From the NCBI RefSeq assembly GCF_036864975.1, contig NZ_CP104311.1, positions 1,094,001 through 1,158,000 of the forward strand: DNA of 64,000 nt. The letters are read 5' to 3'. The notes under the pieces were generated by a model. That model ran no database searches. It was not told where the DNA came from and saw only the letters and a list, made by a program, of their open reading frames with translations. The DNA comes from Methylococcus capsulatus (GTDB taxonomy: Bacteria; Pseudomonadota; Gammaproteobacteria; Methylococcales; Methylococcaceae). Shown in pieces: positions 62,790 through 64,000 of this stretch (position 1 is its first letter; every line of letters begins with the position of its first letter). The position numbers and the translations under genes are program-made.

Positions 62790-64000
62790 CTGCCTGGGTT
62801 GACCGCATCCTCAAGGAGTTTCCCGTCGATCTGGCCCGGCTCTGGATCGTCGCCGACCCGGACGATGTGCTGCTGCAGAGCCAAGTGTTGTCGGGACTGC
62901 GCGAGCGTGGCTTTGAGGTATTGCCCTTCGAGGACAGCATCACTTTCCGGGCGGAGTACGAAGAGCGCTATCGGGCGGCGTGGGATCGCGGTGAGCCGGG
63001 GCCATCCCGCGCCTTGATCCTGCATCTGCCCGGCACGAACGTCAGCGACTTGCCTTGGGACTACCTGCGTCAGGCACGGAAGCTCTCTTTAAGTCTCGCC
63101 GAGTTGCTCCCCAAGCTGAGCTATGCCGTGGTGAGGCAACTGGGTAGCGAGATGCTGCCCTCCTTGTTCGAAGCGCAGGCGCGGCACGCCCATCAAGCGC
63201 TGGGCGAAGCCGCGACCAAGGAGTTCGTGCTGACGCACATCTTTCGCATCAGCCCTCACCTGATCACGCGCCCGGAGGACTTTTGGCGTGAGCTCCTTCG
63301 TCTGCACTACCGCGAGGCGGCCCTTCCACCCGTGCTCGCGCAGCACGTGGGGCAAGTGGTCGGTGAGCATGACGCGTTGCGGACACCATCCCTGGCATCC
63401 GCCCCTGACGGGGCCGCCGTTCCGGCATCCCAATTCGCTCCCGGCGAATTGGTCAAAGGCATACCTATCGCCGAGTTGTTTGCAAACAAGAGCATCACCA
63501 TCCGTGTCGTGCAGGAAGCCTGGTTTCGCTATCTCACCAGGCTGGGAGTCACTGGAACCCGCACGGGTGAACCCACACCGCCCGATTACGTCGCAAAACT
63601 CGACCTGCCTTTCGACCACCATGACGTCCGCGTGATCGTCGACTCGATGTTCCTGGACGGCACGCTGCACCCGCTGGTGGTGCAGGGCGTGCCGGCCACC
63701 CTGCCGGAATGGGCCAAGGCCGGTGTCGTGCAGGACCCGGCGGCGATGCGGAACCTGGTACTCGAAGGCATCAAGAACCTGAAGGCGGAAATGCCGACCA
63801 TCGAGTCCCCACACCGCGACTGGACCCATTTCTCGCGTCGGCTCGGCGAAGTCATCTCGCGTTTTCATGGATTGGATGCGGCCCGGGCGGAAAGCATCAA
63901 GGACTCGATGCGAGACCTGGTTAGCTCTGCCGACGATTGCTTGCGTGAATGGGTAGGGAAGCATTACGCGGATCTATTGTCCTTGCCGGCCTTCACGCGG
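62786..64000 (+). CDS. pglZ: BREX type 3 phosphatase-like PglZ, 3' end missing
   Basis: 405 codons from ATG 62786 to the window edge with no stop. The start overlaps the brxHII stop (ATGA). N-terminal sequence MTAWVDRILKEFPVDLARLW, then LWIVADPDDVLLQ and a long helical region match the N-terminal part of type 3 PglZ proteins; the alkaline-phosphatase-like PglZ domain with its metal ligands should lie beyond the window. Residues about 200-224 (SLASAPDGAAVPASQFAPGE) come from palindromic repeat copy D. brxA, the usual last gene, would be downstream. Assignment rests on synteny plus N-terminal similarity by eye. Confidence 0.8.
   Translation, partial: MTAWVDRILKEFPVDLARLWIVADPDDVLLQSQVLSGLRERGFEVLPFEDSITFRAEYEERYRAAWDRGEPGPSRALILHLPGTNVSDLPWDYLRQARKLSLSLAELLPKLSYAVVRQLGSEMLPSLFEAQARHAHQALGEAATKEFVLTHIFRISPHLITRPEDFWRELLRLHYREAALPPVLAQHVGQVVGEHDALRTPSLASAPDGAAVPASQFAPGELVKGIPIAELFANKSITIRVVQEAWFRYLTRLGVTGTRTGEPTPPDYVAKLDLPFDHHDVRVIVDSMFLDGTLHPLVVQGVPATLPEWAKAGVVQDPAAMRNLVLEGIKNLKAEMPTIESPHRDWTHFSRRLGEVISRFHGLDAARAESIKDSMRDLVSSADDCLREWVGKHYADLLSLPAFTR
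63386..63455 (+). repeat. Two-hairpin palindromic repeat, copy D (in pglZ)
   Basis: CACCATCCCTGG start; hairpin 1 GCCCC-TGAC-GGGGC (63401-63414); hairpin 2 CAATTCGC (63431-63438), 5-base loop, GCGAATTG (63444-63451), then GTCA. The outer pair has changed from A-T to C-G on both arms relative to copies A and C, a compensatory change. Confidence 0.8.

Overview
The window is high-GC gammaproteobacterial chromosome. Gene content and order (mnmG-rsmG-parAB-atp operon-glmUS, osmoregulated glucan genes, Bat operon, an MNIO/RiPP cluster) fit the Methylococcaceae, most likely Methylococcus. That is inference from gene order and protein style; no methane- or methanol-oxidation gene lies in the window. 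No rRNA, tRNA, CRISPR array or complete insertion sequence was seen.

Layout. 1-5018 (+): the 3' part of a Bat (VWA/TPR) operon. 5015-7737: a small membrane protein, argS and a SPOR-domain protein. 7745-14053 (-): ppnN, a uracil-DNA glycosylase, and the glucan genes opgG-(159-aa protein)-opgH. 14321-20301: sixA (+), then on the minus strand pstS-like/nadC, ompA and phoBR. 20402-22981 (-): clpB. 23216-25174 (+): a compact metal-RiPP cluster, i.e. a Cys-motif precursor, a DUF692/MNIO enzyme and a DUF2063 partner (HvfABC/bufferin type). 25182-29819 (-): a large DUF748 protein and an SPFH/NfeD pair. 29860-30100: a gene-free AT-rich stretch with DnaA boxes where gene direction switches. It is a good oriC candidate, next to mnmG-rsmG-parA-parB. 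30142-50347 (+): PPK2, mnmG, rsmG, parAB, the complete nine-gene atp operon, glmUS, metG, bioA and rsmE.

50398-64000 (+, runs off the end): a BREX type 3 phage-defence operon (brxF-brxC-pglXI-brxHII-pglZ). It carries two embedded modules: a Phd/VapC-type toxin-antitoxin pair between brxC and pglXI, and an AAA ATPase plus a small PD-(D/E)XK-like nuclease between pglXI and brxHII. Most genes from the antitoxin onward are coupled by 4-base start/stop overlaps. The methyltransferase pglXI is split by a one-base deletion near 56124.

The most unusual signal is a family of about 70-bp, two-hairpin palindromic repeats. Five copies lie in this window, all inside BREX coding sequences (brxF tail, three in brxHII, one in pglZ), read through without stops and in both orientations. 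A separate REP-like palindrome is also read in frame inside brxHII. All starts, domains and family names were assigned by eye from translated sequence and recalled family motifs; no database search was run.
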